NCBI RefSeq assembly: GCF_030409505.1
Contig: NZ_JAUFPZ010000002.1
Location: forward strand, 3,603,501 to 3,667,500
Length of the DNA stretch: 64,000 nt
Direction of reading: 5' to 3'
DNA from: Zunongwangia endophytica
GTDB lineage: Bacteria; Bacteroidota; Bacteroidia; Flavobacteriales; Flavobacteriaceae
Shown here: positions 46,016 through 55,729 of the stretch, piece after piece
How positions within the stretch are numbered: position 1 is the first letter of the stretch
How the letters are laid out: the number at the start of each line of letters is the position of its first letter
Notes under the pieces: model-generated
What the model was told of the DNA's origin: nothing
Databases searched by the model: none
Seen by the model: only the letters and a program-made list of their open reading frames with translations
Translations under genes and position numbers: made by a program

Positions 46016-46725
46016 TGACTGTGCAACAGAACAAGAAGATTGAAGTAAGGGAATTAGGGTTTAAAGATTACAAAGACACCTGGGACTACCAAGAACAGTT
46101 ATTCAAGGAGATTTTGGAGCTGAAAGTTAAAAATAGGCGAGAAGGATCTCAAGAGGAAACGCCTAATTATCTACTTTCAGTAGAGCATCCCCATGTTTAT
46201 ACGTTGGGAAAAAGCGGAGATATTTCTAATCTTCTTATCAACGAAAAGCAATTAAAAGAAAAAGGCGCTACTTTTTATAAAATCAATCGGGGAGGAGATA
46301 TAACCTATCATGGTCCCGGACAAATGGTGATTTATCCTATTTTGGATTTAGATAATTTTTTTACCGATATTCATAAATATTTAAGGTTGTTAGAAGAAGC
46401 AGTCATTCTTACTTTACAGGACTACGGAATAAAAGCAGAACGTAGTGAGGGAGAAACCGGAGTTTGGTTAGATGTGGGTACACCATTTGCGAGAAAAATA
46501 TGTGCTATGGGTGTTCGAGCGAGTCGCTGGGTTACCATGCACGGTTTGGCATTAAATGTAAATGCAGATTTGGGGTATTTTGATAACATTGTTCCCTGCG
46601 GAATTAAAGAAAAAGCAGTAACATCTCTTAATGTTGAATTAGGTAAAGCCAGTATCGACATGGAGGTGCTGAAGCAAAAATTTCTTTCGTACTTTAAGGA
46701 ATTGTTTGATGCGGAATTGAGTTAA
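46012..46725 (+). CDS. lipB: Octanoyl-[acyl-carrier-protein] transferase LipB
   Basis: A 237-residue enzyme that moves octanoate from ACP to the lipoyl domains of oxo-acid dehydrogenases. Marks: [31 protein letters not shown], the lysine motif [23 protein letters not shown], and the catalytic cysteine in [14 protein letters not shown]. An acidic or lysine-rich N-terminal stretch precedes the core. Its end overlaps the convergent rnhB gene by 32 bases. Confidence 0.95.
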   Translation: MMTVQQNKKIEVRELGFKDYKDTWDYQEQLFKEILELKVKNRREGSQEETPNYLLSVEHPHVYTLGKSGDISNLLINEKQLKEKGATFYKINRGGDITYHGPGQMVIYPILDLDNFFTDIHKYLRLLEEAVILTLQDYGIKAERSEGETGVWLDVGTPFARKICAMGVRASRWVTMHGLALNVNADLGYFDNIVPCGIKEKAVTSLNVELGKASIDMEVLKQKFLSYFKELFDAELS

Positions 46726-47323
46726 AGTTCAATTCTAACTGCTCTGGCAAAAGTCTAAAGCTTTTACGATGGTATTTAGTTATACCGAATTTTCTTATCG
46801 CTTCGCGATGTTCCTTGGTTGGATATCCTTTATTTTGCTTCCAGTTATACATGGGGAATTCCTCATGAATTTTCTCCATATATTCATCTCTATAGGTTTT
46901 TGCTAAGATAGAAGCAGCAGCGATACTAAGATATTTATCATCTCCCTTAATAATACATTCGTGAGGAATATTATTGAATGGTTTAAATCTATTGCCATCT
47001 ACAATGATGTGTTCCGGCAGCACTTTTAATTGCTCAATAGATTTATGCATAGCTAATATTGAAGCATTCAAAATATTGATTTCATCTATGGTCTCCATAA
47101 AGATATGTGACACTCCATAAGTGCTACTTTCATTTTCTACTATTTCTCTTAGCGAAGAACGGTTCTTTAAAGATAATTTTTTAGAATCCCTCAATATCTT
47201 ATTTTTAAAAGATTCTGGTAGAATTACAGCAGCTGCAGTTACAGGCCCTGCTATACAACCTCTACCTGCTTCATCTGTTCCACATTCATATTCGCAATTT
47301 TTTAGATGTCTTTTCAGGAGCAT
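46694..47323 (-). CDS. rnhB: Ribonuclease HII
   Basis: A 209-residue nuclease that removes ribonucleotides from DNA. The signature [15 protein letters not shown] carries the first two acidic ligands (Asp-Glu); VDGNRFKP and the [17 protein letters not shown] region provide the rest. It is convergent with lipB and the two tails overlap by 32 bases, so no terminator separates them. Confidence 0.95.
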   Translation of the reverse strand: MLLKRHLKNCEYECGTDEAGRGCIAGPVTAAAVILPESFKNKILRDSKKLSLKNRSSLREIVENESSTYGVSHIFMETIDEINILNASILAMHKSIEQLKVLPEHIIVDGNRFKPFNNIPHECIIKGDDKYLSIAAASILAKTYRDEYMEKIHEEFPMYNWKQNKGYPTKEHREAIRKFGITKYHRKSFRLLPEQLELNFNSIPHQTIP

Positions 47324-47675
47324 TTTTAGGGTTGGATTTTTTAAATTATTCCAAAGTTCACAGCATGTATTCTGGATAATAATATATGTTTTATTCTAAT
47401 ACTAGTACTCTTAATCTCAAAACGATTCATCTTAAGATTAAAATATTGTTTTTTATGTTAAAATTACAATTTCGTTTTTCTTAAAGAAGCATTAAAAATT
47501 TCTGCGTTGTTTGAAGTATTCTCATTTAGAGACTAGTTGAACTATTTTTTACTAATGAAAGTTTTTATTTATGCTTAAACGTTTTACTTAAAAGTTATTT
47601 TCAAATTTTTCAGGATTTTGTTAAGCTCTAAATTCTTAGCATTTTTGCGACTTGCTAATTCAAATTTAACGAAAA
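47324..47675. other. 352-base divergent gap with SusC promoter
   Basis: No gene is visible. It is AT-rich and ends with a clear Bacteroidota promoter and leader for the first SusC gene. Confidence 0.6.
47617..47647 (+). promoter_or_regulatory. Promoter of SusC gene 1
   Basis: TTTG (47617-47620), a 19-base spacer and CATTTTTG (47640-47647) match the TTTG-N19-TAnnTTTG pattern with one weak position. Six bases later the leader begins GCTAATTCAAATT and the ATG follows at 47676. The same geometry is seen before the third SusC gene. Confidence 0.65.
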
Positions 47676-50600
47676 ATGAAGAAAAAATTACATGTTTGTT
47701 TAACACTAGTTTTGGTGTTATGCGGGCAACTTTTGTTCGCGCAACAAAAAACCGTTGCCGGAAAAATTTTGGACGAAAGTGGTCTTCCATTGCCCGGAGT
47801 AAATGTAATCGAGGATGGAACCTCAAATGGGACTCAGACCGACTTCGATGGGGAGTATAAAATTAGAGTAGAGACAGGTGCTACCTTAATTTTTAGTTAT
47901 GTTGGGTTTGTCACTAAGAGAATCGTAGTGGGAACAGATGATGTTTATGATATAACGTTGAATACCGATTCCGCTGCTTTAGATGAGGTCCTCGTAGTTG
48001 CTTATGGTACAACCACGAAAGAATCGTTTACAGGTTCAGCAAGTACGATAAAGGCTGAGCAATTAGAACAGCGATCTCTTACTTCTCCATTATCTGCAAT
48101 TGAAGGGAATTCTACCGGAGTTCAGTTTTTATCAGCATCCGGTCAGCCGGGTTCGTCACCAAATATCATTATTAGAGGTGTAGGTACTCTTAACGGAGAT
48201 ACAGATCCATTAATTATCGTTGATGGAGTTCAGTTCGAAGGCGCTTTGAATGCTTTGAATCAAAATGATATTGAATCTATGACCGTTTTGAAAGATGCGG
48301 CTTCTACATCACTTTACGGTTCTCGAGCTGCTAATGGTGTTGTTCTAATAACAACTAAAAATGGTAAAGGGAGTCAAGAATTACGTGTAAATGTAGACTC
48401 TCAAATAGGTGTTGTTAATCGTGCAATCTCGCTTTATGATAACGTAAACCCAGGAGAGTACTACGAACTTATGTGGCAAGGTTATAAAAATTCTTTAGAT
48501 GTCGATAATCCTGAGGCTGAGGCTTCAGCAACGATTTTTAATCGTTTAGGATATAATCCTTTTAATGTACCTAATGATCAAATTGTTCAAGAAAATGGAC
48601 AGCTTAATCCTGAGGCAGAAGTTATTGCAAAAGGTTTAGATTGGTACGAGCCTTTGGAAAGAACAGGAGAAAGAATGTTTAATTCAGTAGATGTTTCTGC
48701 TGGGGGCGAAGATCATAATGTATTTTTTTCTGTCTCTAATTTGAAAGAAGAAGGATATGTTGTGACTAGTGACTTTGAGAGAACTACTGCTCGAATCAAA
48801 GGGAATTTTACTCCTACAGATTGGTTAACATTGGGAGGTAATGTTAACATGGCACTTTCTGAATCGAACGGGCCGTCTTCTAGAGGTTCTTCTGTAGCAA
48901 ATCCATTTGGCTTTGCGAAAAATATGGGTTCGATTTACCCAACTTACATAGTAGATCCGCAAACGGGTGATTACATTAGAGATTCAGCCGGAAATTTACA
49001 ATTTGATAGGGGAGAAGGTTATGCTGACTACGGAATTCAATCACGACCAACGAATGTTGGTAGACATGCAATTGAAGAAGTTTTATTGAATAAAGATAAG
49101 ACTGAGACTAATAATTATGGTGTAAGAATGAACGCAGGTATTCAAATTATAGATGGTTTGAAGCTGGATATCTTATATGGTCAGGATGTTAATGACTATA
49201 AAAACAAACGTTACGAGAATAACCTCGTCGGAGATGGGCAACCAGCGGGTAGATATAGAGAAACCAGATTTAGAAGAACAGTAGAAAACTTCAACCAAAT
49301 CTTGAATTATAATAAATCTTTTGGAGACCATAGTTTTGATTTGACTTTAGGTCATGAAAGTTTTGATAGAACTTATTCTGAAGTATATGGTTTTAAAAAT
49401 ACACAGACAGCTGAAGGTATATATGAATTTGATAACTTCTCTACAATAGCGACTTTGGATGGTTACACCTCAGATAAAACGCTAGAAGGATATTTCTCTA
49501 GGCTTAACTATAATTTTGAAGAAAGATACTACTTAAGTGCATCTATTAGAAGAGACGGTTCTTCTGTTTTCGACGAAGATGTTAGATGGGGTAATTTTTA
49601 CTCTATAGGTGGTGCATGGAGAATTGATCAGGAGGAATTTATGGACAATGTAGATGTTGTTAATAATTTAAAGCTTCGAGCTTCTTACGGTGAGGTAGGT
49701 AACGATGACCTTGATGATTATTATATTTCGCAACCAAGATATTCTTTGCTTCCAAATGCGGGTAGTCCAGGAATTTATTGGTCAGACTTAGGTAATAGCT
49801 CATTAACATGGGAAACTATAGAAAGTTATGATGTAGCAGTCGAATTTGGTCTTCTTGATTATAGATTGAGTGGATCTTTAGAGTATTATAGAAGAAATTC
49901 TTCAGATCTTTTATACAATGTACCTCTGCCAATATCTATGGGATTAAATGAAGGTCCAGATAATATTGGAGATATGTATAACGAAGGATTTGAATTAGGA
50001 TTGGAAGGTATCTTAGTTGATAATGAGAATTTTAAATGGAATTTAGGTTTACAATTTTCTACTTATAAAAACAGAATTACGTCTTTACCAGATCCTTTTG
50101 TTACAGGGTCTAAGAGATGGATGGAAGGTAGATCCAGATATGATTTCTTTTTGTACGACTATGCAGGTGTAGATCCAGAAAATGGAGACGCACTTTACTA
50201 TTCTTACGAAGAAGACGCTGAAACGGGAGAATACGTTCCGGTAATCAACGAAGAAGGGGAACATGTTACTTTAACAGATCCCACTGATGCTAATAGAACT
50301 TATGTTGGTGCAACCGCAATACCAGATTTAATAGGATCAATTAGAAATCAATTTAATTATAAAGGATTTGGTTTAAACTTCCTTTTTACCTACCAACTTG
50401 GTGGCGAAATATTGGATTATGGTTATGCCAATATGATGCATGAAGGTGCTTATGGTGAATCAATGCATCCAGACGCTTTAAATGCATGGAAAAATCCTGG
50501 TGATCAAACCAATGTTCCAAGGTTAGAAAATGGGAATACCAATTTATCACCATCTTTGTCGTCTAGATGGTTAACAGATGCTTCTTTCATTTCTTTACGT

Positions 50601-50807
50601 AATGTGAATTTATCATATAATTTCAATAGTGGATTTATTGATACTATAGGTGTTAAAAACTTACGCTTATTTGTGTCTGCCGAGAATTTATTTATGGTGT
50701 CCGAAAGAAAAGGACTTAATCCACAATACAATTTATCAGGAACTCCAAGCGGAAATGATTACAATCCGAGTAGAATTATTTCAGCTGGTTTAAATATTTC
50801 CTTTTAA
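47676..50807 (+). CDS. SusC/RagA-type TonB-dependent transporter 1
   Basis: A 1043-residue outer-membrane receptor. A signal peptide ending LFAQQ leads to a CarboxypepD_reg-like domain (about 25-115, LDESGLPLPGVNVIEDG to IVVGTDD), a TonB-box-like run (LDEVLVVAYG), the plug (about 120-230, with IIVDGVQFEGAL and TVLKDAASTSLYG), and a C-terminal barrel ending ISAGLNISF with a terminal Phe. It imports bulky nutrients bound by the SusD partner that follows after 21 bases. No glycoside hydrolase or sigma factor lies near, so the ligand is unknown. Confidence 0.93.
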   Translation: MKKKLHVCLTLVLVLCGQLLFAQQKTVAGKILDESGLPLPGVNVIEDGTSNGTQTDFDGEYKIRVETGATLIFSYVGFVTKRIVVGTDDVYDITLNTDSAALDEVLVVAYGTTTKESFTGSASTIKAEQLEQRSLTSPLSAIEGNSTGVQFLSASGQPGSSPNIIIRGVGTLNGDTDPLIIVDGVQFEGALNALNQNDIESMTVLKDAASTSLYGSRAANGVVLITTKNGKGSQELRVNVDSQIGVVNRAISLYDNVNPGEYYELMWQGYKNSLDVDNPEAEASATIFNRLGYNPFNVPNDQIVQENGQLNPEAEVIAKGLDWYEPLERTGERMFNSVDVSAGGEDHNVFFSVSNLKEEGYVVTSDFERTTARIKGNFTPTDWLTLGGNVNMALSESNGPSSRGSSVANPFGFAKNMGSIYPTYIVDPQTGDYIRDSAGNLQFDRGEGYADYGIQSRPTNVGRHAIEEVLLNKDKTETNNYGVRMNAGIQIIDGLKLDILYGQDVNDYKNKRYENNLVGDGQPAGRYRETRFRRTVENFNQILNYNKSFGDHSFDLTLGHESFDRTYSEVYGFKNTQTAEGIYEFDNFSTIATLDGYTSDKTLEGYFSRLNYNFEERYYLSASIRRDGSSVFDEDVRWGNFYSIGGAWRIDQEEFMDNVDVVNNLKLRASYGEVGNDDLDDYYISQPRYSLLPNAGSPGIYWSDLGNSSLTWETIESYDVAVEFGLLDYRLSGSLEYYRRNSSDLLYNVPLPISMGLNEGPDNIGDMYNEGFELGLEGILVDNENFKWNLGLQFSTYKNRITSLPDPFVTGSKRWMEGRSRYDFFLYDYAGVDPENGDALYYSYEEDAETGEYVPVINEEGEHVTLTDPTDANRTYVGATAIPDLIGSIRNQFNYKGFGLNFLFTYQLGGEILDYGYANMMHEGAYGESMHPDALNAWKNPGDQTNVPRLENGNTNLSPSLSSRWLTDASFISLRNVNLSYNFNSGFIDTIGVKNLRLFVSAENLFMVSERKGLNPQYNLSGTPSGNDYNPSRIISAGLNISF

Positions 50808-50828
50808 GAATCTAAAAAAGATACAATA

Positions 50829-52451
50829 ATGAATATACTTAATAAATCTCGTTTTTCTTTTTGCCTAATGCTAGTTGCTTTAATTAGTGTTAGCTGTTCG
50901 GATGATTTTCTCCAAAATTCTCCAACAGATGCAATATCTGCCGAAGATGCGCTGTCAAGTACAGATAACATGATGCTAGTTTTAAATGGTTTGCATAGGC
51001 AGGTTTATTCTCAAGCACAATTACCTGGTTCTTCATCCAGTAGGAGTGGTGAAAGTCATTTTATACCTTCACTAGATGCAATGGGCGGAAGTATAATACA
51101 TTCTTCTCCTGGAAATGGATGGATGACATCAGACTTGCAGTGGTTAACGCACACAAATCCAACTTATACAACTGTATATAATTTTTGGTACCAGCGTTAT
51201 CATTTTATTGCGAGCTCTAACTCGATAATTAATACTGTTTCAGAAGGTGATTTTGCTGAAACTCCACGCCTTAATAATGTTCTAGGGCAGGCTTACGCTT
51301 ATAGAGCTTGGGCTTACCACAAACTCGTTACTACCTATGCTAAGGGTTATACGATTGGGAATCCATCGACAGATCTTGGTGTGCCTATCGTTTTTTCTAC
51401 TGAAACACCTTACGAGAGTGCACCACGCTCTACTGTAGAAGAAGTTTATGCTCAAATGGAAAAGGATATTGATGAGGCAATTGCCCACTTGGAGAATGCA
51501 AGTAATGCAGCTAATAAATCTCATATTTCTTTAAATGCTGCCTACGGTATAAAGGCAAGAATTGCACTATCTAAAGGAGATTGGGAAACTGCTGCCGAAG
51601 CTGCTGCGTTAGCAAGAGACGGTTACCAATTATTAGACGAATCACAATGGCTATCTGGATTTAATACTGTAGATCTTTCAGAAGTTATTTGGGGAGGTGA
51701 AGTTATCGATAGCGAAACAAATTATTTTCAGTCTTATTTTTATTATGTTTCTCCTACTTTTAATGGTAGCCAGAATAGAAGTAATCCAAAGATCATAAGC
51801 AGTGGATTATATGACATGATTCCTGAGACTGACTTTAGAAAAGAAGCTTGGTTGCCAATGGCACCTAATACAAATCCTTCTGCTTCAAACGGAGAGGGAG
51901 GAAGCTATGAGTCTGATCCTAATTATGATTCTGAGGAAGAATTTCAGAACGCAAAGGATGAAATTATTGCTACATACGGGATGACTAGTGCGCACAATAC
52001 ACATCCATACATGACGGTTAAATTTCTACAACAAAATCCAGGAACTACAGATCCTGATGATGTTATTTATATGAGAGCTTCTGAAATGTATTTGATCGAG
52101 ATCGAAGCTTTAGCTATGATGAATCAAACTAGTGAGGCTCAACAATTATTGCAGGAGTTTGGAGCATCTAGAGATTCTGATTACGACGCTTCAGATTTCT
52201 CTGATCAGGCTGAGCTTATGGAAGAAGTTAAATTCCAAAGAGGTGTAGAATTATGGGGTGAAGGATTTAGTTTTCATGATCATATTCGTTGGGATGAGCC
52301 ATTAGATTATAGCGATTCTGGTGCTGCAAAAGTTCTTTATCAAGATGGTTATTTTCAAGAAAGACCATCACAGAATGATGACTGGATTTGGAAAATTCCA
52401 CAAGCTGAAATAGATGCCAATCCTTATATTACTTCTAGTGATCAAAATTAG
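50829..52451 (+). CDS. SusD/RagB-type surface lipoprotein 1
   Basis: A 540-residue lipoprotein whose signal ends VSC (Cys23) followed by SDD, an acidic lipoprotein export signal that places it on the cell surface. The N-terminal SusD-like helices (FLQNSPTDAISAEDAL and the AYAYRAWAYHKLV tetratricopeptide-like part) and the C-terminal RagB/SusD domain (ELWGEGFSFHDHIRW, IWKIPQAEIDANP) are present. It caps the preceding SusC channel and captures ligand. A terminator follows. Confidence 0.92.
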   Translation: MNILNKSRFSFCLMLVALISVSCSDDFLQNSPTDAISAEDALSSTDNMMLVLNGLHRQVYSQAQLPGSSSSRSGESHFIPSLDAMGGSIIHSSPGNGWMTSDLQWLTHTNPTYTTVYNFWYQRYHFIASSNSIINTVSEGDFAETPRLNNVLGQAYAYRAWAYHKLVTTYAKGYTIGNPSTDLGVPIVFSTETPYESAPRSTVEEVYAQMEKDIDEAIAHLENASNAANKSHISLNAAYGIKARIALSKGDWETAAEAAALARDGYQLLDESQWLSGFNTVDLSEVIWGGEVIDSETNYFQSYFYYVSPTFNGSQNRSNPKIISSGLYDMIPETDFRKEAWLPMAPNTNPSASNGEGGSYESDPNYDSEEEFQNAKDEIIATYGMTSAHNTHPYMTVKFLQQNPGTTDPDDVIYMRASEMYLIEIEALAMMNQTSEAQQLLQEFGASRDSDYDASDFSDQAELMEEVKFQRGVELWGEGFSFHDHIRWDEPLDYSDSGAAKVLYQDGYFQERPSQNDDWIWKIPQAEIDANPYITSSDQN

Positions 52452-52472
52452 TTTTGATTAAATGATAGATTT

Positions 52473-52504
52473 AAAAGGTTGCTCTAAAAAAGCAACCTTT
52501 TTTA
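52473..52504 (+). terminator. Terminator after SusC/SusD pair 1
   Basis: Eleven-base arms (AAAAGGTTGCT, AGCAACCTTTT), a seven-base loop and a T run, 21 bases after the SusD stop codon. Confidence 0.85.
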
Positions 52505-52602
52505 ATTTATGGAGATGCTTTTGTATTTTGTTAAAATTAAGATACCTCAGCAATATCAAACGTTTTCATTGATTTTCTGTTAAGAACTTCACTTCATATT
52601 TC

Positions 52603-52633
52603 ATTGCTTCTTTATGAAAAATTAACAATTTTG
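52603..52633 (+). promoter_or_regulatory. Candidate promoter of SusC gene 2
   Basis: ATTG (52603-52606), a 19-base spacer and CAATTTTG (52626-52633) roughly fit the Bacteroidota pattern. The inverted repeat ATTAACAA-TT-TTGTTAAT (52621-52638) overlaps the -7 part and could be an operator. Confidence 0.45.
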
Positions 52634-52656
52634 TTAATTCATTTTGAAATTAAATA

Positions 52657-55600
52657 ATGATGAAGAAAAATCTAAGTAGAATGCTAACGCTGCTAATGGT
52701 GTTAGTGGTACAATTATCTATTGCACAAGAAAAATCCATTACCGGGACAGTAGTAGATGAAGATGGTTTACCATTGCCTGGTGTAAATGTTATTGAAAAG
52801 GGAACTTCAAACGGAGTGCTCACTAATTTTGATGGTAAGTATAGTATTTCAGCTCCAAAAGGTGCAACATTAAGTTTTAGTTATATAGGCTTCGGCACTA
52901 AATCAATAGTAGTTGGTTCAGATACTGAAGTTGATGTTACTATGGTTGTGGATGCTTCTGCTTTAGATGAAGTAGTCGTTACCGGTTATGGATCTACTTC
53001 GAAAAGAAACGTAACAACTGCGATATCTCAAGTAGATGCAGAAGATGCACAAAGAATTTCTGTGGCCAACATCTCCGCAGCGCTACAGGGAAACTCAACG
53101 GGAGTTCAATCAACTCAAGCTTCTGGAGCTCCTGGAGGTGAGGTGAGATTAAGAATTCGTGGAGCAACTTCTATTAATGGATCTAATAGTCCGTTATATA
53201 TTGTTGATGGTGTACAAATAGAATCTGGATCAACAATTTCAGATAGTTATGGAGGGCAGCAAAATAGTGCGCTATCCAGTATTAGTCCTTCAGATATAGA
53301 ATCTATAGAAGTATTAAAGGATGCAGCAGCAGCGGCAATCTATGGTTCTAGAGCTTCGAACGGTGTAGTAATTATAACTACAAAAAGAGGTAAATCAGGG
53401 AAACCCAAAGTTTCTCTAAGTTCTTACATTGGTATTCAAAACCCAATAGAGAAATACGAAACGATGAATTACGGCCAGTGGTTGAAATTCAGCGATGACT
53501 ATTATCAGGCTTCAGAAGGATCGGGATATGCTTCATCTCAATATTCTGGTAATGAATCTCTAGCCGGCGCAAGTGATGCTGAACTCAGTCAATATTATAA
53601 CTCGGTATCAAATCGTGGAGATAGTTATACGGATGCTATTTATAGAGATGATGCTGTGGTTCGTAATATCTCTGCTAGTGTTTCTGGTGGATCTGAAGGT
53701 ACACAGTATTATTTAGCAGGATCGTCTTTTGACCAGGAAGGTGTTATTCTAGGACAAGATTATCATAGAGATAATTACACCATGAATCTTAACCAAGAGA
53801 TTACAGATAAATTTAAATTCAACGGAGGGGTAACTTTGACCAGTGAGGAACAAGTTATGGCTAATGGTGATAATAATATATACGGAGTGCTATCCAATGC
53901 GGTTCTTGAATCACCTGGTAATGGAATTTTTAATGAAGACGGTTCTTACAATAGTACAACTTGGCAATTTTCAAATCCTGTTCAAAATGCTCTTTTAGAT
54001 CAGGGGAATTTGGAAACATTTAGAATTTTGGCAAACGCTGAATTTACTTATGATTTTACCGACTGGTTGAGTTTTAGTTCCAAATATGGTCTTGATAATA
54101 TGGATATTGATGAGAAACAATATAATCCATCTACAACTGCGAAAGGAGCTGGGACTAATGGCTATGCTTACCAAAGAATGGCTAGAATTAGAAGATTTAT
54201 GACAACTCAAGCTTTAAATTTTGATGTAGATATCAATGATGATATCGCATTTACAGGATTATTGGCGGGGGAATATAATGGAAGAAAGTACAATTTCGTG
54301 AATGCTGAAAGAACTAATTTCGCGTCTCCAGATTTGCAAGAGGTATCACAAGGTGCAACTGTTTCAGGAGCGTTGGGAAGTTACAATGAATCAAAATTAT
54401 ACTCATTGATCAGTAGAGCCTCTTTCAATCTATATGGAAAATATATCATTGAAGGAAGTTTAAGAGCTGATGGATCTTCGAAATTTGGAGAGAATGAAAA
54501 ATGGGGATATTTCCCTTCAGTTTCTGCAGGATATATTCTTTCAGAAGAAGAGTGGTTTAATAGTGAAGCCTTCAATTTTGTAAAATTGAGAGCATCTTAC
54601 GGTGTTACAGGTAATGATACAGGAATAGGTTCTTATGATGCACTTGCAGGGGTAAGTTCTACACCCTACGCGGGAACCGTTGGTACAGCGATTACAGACA
54701 TCGGAAATTCTGATGTAAAATGGGAGGTGACCAATCAGCTAGATTTAGGTTTCTCGTTAGGACTATTTAATAATGTTGTTTCTATTGAATATGATTATTT
54801 CGATAAAAAGACAGACGATCTTCTATTAGAAATTCCTCTAGCGTACTCCTCTGGTTTTAGTAGTTTTTACGGAAATGTAGGAGAAATGACTAATAAAGGT
54901 CATGAAGTTTCTTTAGATGTTCAAATCTTCGATACTCAGGATTTTAGTTGGAAGTCTTCGTTAGGATTCAGTACTTTAAAAAACAAGGTAACTTCACTTG
55001 ATGGAAATTCTCCATTTACAAGAGGCTTTGCAAGTAGAGTTCAGGAGGGCGAAGAGTTAGGAGCTTTTTATGTTTTAGAGGCAGATGGATTATATCAAGA
55101 AGGTGATGAAATACCAGAGGCCCTTGTAGCTGATGGTGTAAGTACTGGTGATGTTAAATATGTCGATCAGAATGGTGACGGAGTTATAAATGATGCAGAT
55201 TATATAATGGGAGGATCTCCATGGGCAGATTTTACAGCTTCTTGGACAAATAATATAAAATATAAAAACTTTGATTTATACTTTTTATGGGCATGGTCTG
55301 AAGGTAACGATGTATTAAATTCTACACTTCAATATACAGGTTCTGCAGCTAATCCAGTTTACGGGAAATTCGCTAACCAATTAAATTATTGGACGCCTGA
55401 AAATACCAACACGAATATTCCACGACCAAACTATGCTACATCGGCTTACAATAACTACGATTCAGCAAGATTAGTTGAAGACGGGTCTTTTATAAAACTA
55501 AGAAATGTAACCTTGGGATATACACTTCCTAATGATGTTTTAGGTTTTGCCAGTGTTCGTTTTTATGCATCAGCAGATAACTTATTAATGTTTACCGATT

Positions 55601-55719
55601 ATTCAGGATTAGATCCAGAGGTTAACTATTCTGGTGATTCAGCAGTTACGAGCGGAACGGATTTTCTAACTCAAGGCGGGAATAAGGTTTATAAGTTTGG
55701 TGTAAATATTAATTTCTAA
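52657..55719 (+). CDS. SusC/RagA-type TonB-dependent transporter 2
   Basis: A 1020-residue receptor with signal peptide ending SIAQEK, a CarboxypepD_reg-like domain very like that of the other two (VDEDGLPLPGVNVIEKG), the TonB-box-like LDEVVVTGYG, a plug with YIVDGVQIESGS and EVLKDAAAAAIYG, and a barrel ending KFGVNINF. It pairs with the next SusD, 10 bases on. The methionine at 52660 is an equally good start. The ligand is unknown. Confidence 0.93.
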   Translation: MMKKNLSRMLTLLMVLVVQLSIAQEKSITGTVVDEDGLPLPGVNVIEKGTSNGVLTNFDGKYSISAPKGATLSFSYIGFGTKSIVVGSDTEVDVTMVVDASALDEVVVTGYGSTSKRNVTTAISQVDAEDAQRISVANISAALQGNSTGVQSTQASGAPGGEVRLRIRGATSINGSNSPLYIVDGVQIESGSTISDSYGGQQNSALSSISPSDIESIEVLKDAAAAAIYGSRASNGVVIITTKRGKSGKPKVSLSSYIGIQNPIEKYETMNYGQWLKFSDDYYQASEGSGYASSQYSGNESLAGASDAELSQYYNSVSNRGDSYTDAIYRDDAVVRNISASVSGGSEGTQYYLAGSSFDQEGVILGQDYHRDNYTMNLNQEITDKFKFNGGVTLTSEEQVMANGDNNIYGVLSNAVLESPGNGIFNEDGSYNSTTWQFSNPVQNALLDQGNLETFRILANAEFTYDFTDWLSFSSKYGLDNMDIDEKQYNPSTTAKGAGTNGYAYQRMARIRRFMTTQALNFDVDINDDIAFTGLLAGEYNGRKYNFVNAERTNFASPDLQEVSQGATVSGALGSYNESKLYSLISRASFNLYGKYIIEGSLRADGSSKFGENEKWGYFPSVSAGYILSEEEWFNSEAFNFVKLRASYGVTGNDTGIGSYDALAGVSSTPYAGTVGTAITDIGNSDVKWEVTNQLDLGFSLGLFNNVVSIEYDYFDKKTDDLLLEIPLAYSSGFSSFYGNVGEMTNKGHEVSLDVQIFDTQDFSWKSSLGFSTLKNKVTSLDGNSPFTRGFASRVQEGEELGAFYVLEADGLYQEGDEIPEALVADGVSTGDVKYVDQNGDGVINDADYIMGGSPWADFTASWTNNIKYKNFDLYFLWAWSEGNDVLNSTLQYTGSAANPVYGKFANQLNYWTPENTNTNIPRPNYATSAYNNYDSARLVEDGSFIKLRNVTLGYTLPNDVLGFASVRFYASADNLLMFTDYSGLDPEVNYSGDSAVTSGTDFLTQGGNKVYKFGVNINF

Positions 55720-55729
55720 AAATTAAAGA

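Noticed and set aside
45820-46026. Minus-strand frame opposite the YqaE gene
   Set aside because: The plus-strand frame matches a known small family and is coupled to lipB, while the minus-strand product has no recognisable features.
47618-47860. Plus-strand frame overlapping the promoter and start of SusC 1
   Set aside because: It runs through the promoter and leader in another frame and ends inside the SusC domain; no family resemblance.
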